DNA from: Candidatus Arcticimaribacter sp.
Lineage (GTDB): Bacteria > Bacteroidota > Bacteroidia > Flavobacteriales > Flavobacteriaceae
Assembly (NCBI GenBank): GCA_011526335.1
Contig: WTJB01000203.1
Coordinates: forward strand, 1 to 15,262
Reading direction: 5' to 3'
DNA: 15,262 nt
The notes under the pieces are model-generated. The model had not been told where the DNA came from and did not search any database. It saw only the letters and a program-made list of their open reading frames with translations. Positions 15,262 to 15,262 of this stretch are shown one piece after another (within the stretch, counting starts at the first letter, position 1; every line of letters starts with the position of its first letter). Position numbers and translations under genes: made by a program.

Positions 15262-15262
15262 G

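Overview
The window reads as a chromosomal segment of a marine member of the Bacteroidota, most likely a Flavobacteriaceae species. The evidence is an AT-leaning composition, genes without Shine-Dalgarno leaders, a candidate promoter of the Bacteroidota type (TTG/TAnnTTTG-like), a DUF5117/5118-type metzincin typical of the phylum, and an alginate-degradation cassette. Nothing in the sequence fixes the genus. No tRNA, rRNA, CRISPR array, insertion sequence or replication origin was seen.

Layout. (1) Positions 2-4457, plus strand: the last codons of an unidentified upstream gene overlap (ATGA) a three-gene export operon, namely an ABC permease-ATPase, a HlyD-type adaptor and a TolC-type outer-membrane channel, with 2-3 bp between genes. 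Together they would span the inner membrane, periplasm and outer membrane. The ATPase domain has a good Walker A but degenerate Q-loop, signature, Walker B and H-loop. (2) Positions 4458-4784: a convergent gap with no convincing gene. (3) Positions 4785-8366, minus strand: a two-gene unit of a large secreted zinc metalloprotease followed by a membrane-anchored NAPE-PLD/UlaG-like metallo-beta-lactamase-fold hydrolase. (4) Positions 8641-8868, minus: a small lipoprotein. (5) Positions 8951-13107, plus: an alginate/uronate mini-operon of a KduD-type dehydrogenase, a two-domain PL6 lyase lipoprotein and a Tat-exported xylose-isomerase-like TIM barrel. It is preceded by an 18-bp palindrome of the GntR/FadR (UxuR/ExuR-like) operator type that covers the likely -33 box. 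(6) Positions 13349-14734, plus: an indoleamine 2,3-dioxygenase family heme protein with its own upstream palindrome. (7) Positions 14763-15262, minus: a small secreted protein of unknown function and the 3' end of another gene.

How the genes may work together. The PL6 lyase would cut alginate at the cell surface or in the periplasm to unsaturated oligomers and monomers. The monomer rearranges to the 5-keto uronate DEH, and the KduD-like enzyme would act on DEH or a related keto-deoxy-uronate in the cytoplasm. The role of the exported TIM-barrel protein is open. The palindrome suggests uronate-responsive derepression. Other core alginate genes (TonB-dependent receptor/SusD pair, PL7/PL17, KDG kinase, KDPG aldolase, the GntR regulator) are not here, so the cassette probably works in trans with another locus. 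The export operon, the protease/hydrolase pair and the dioxygenase show no sequence-level link to alginate use.
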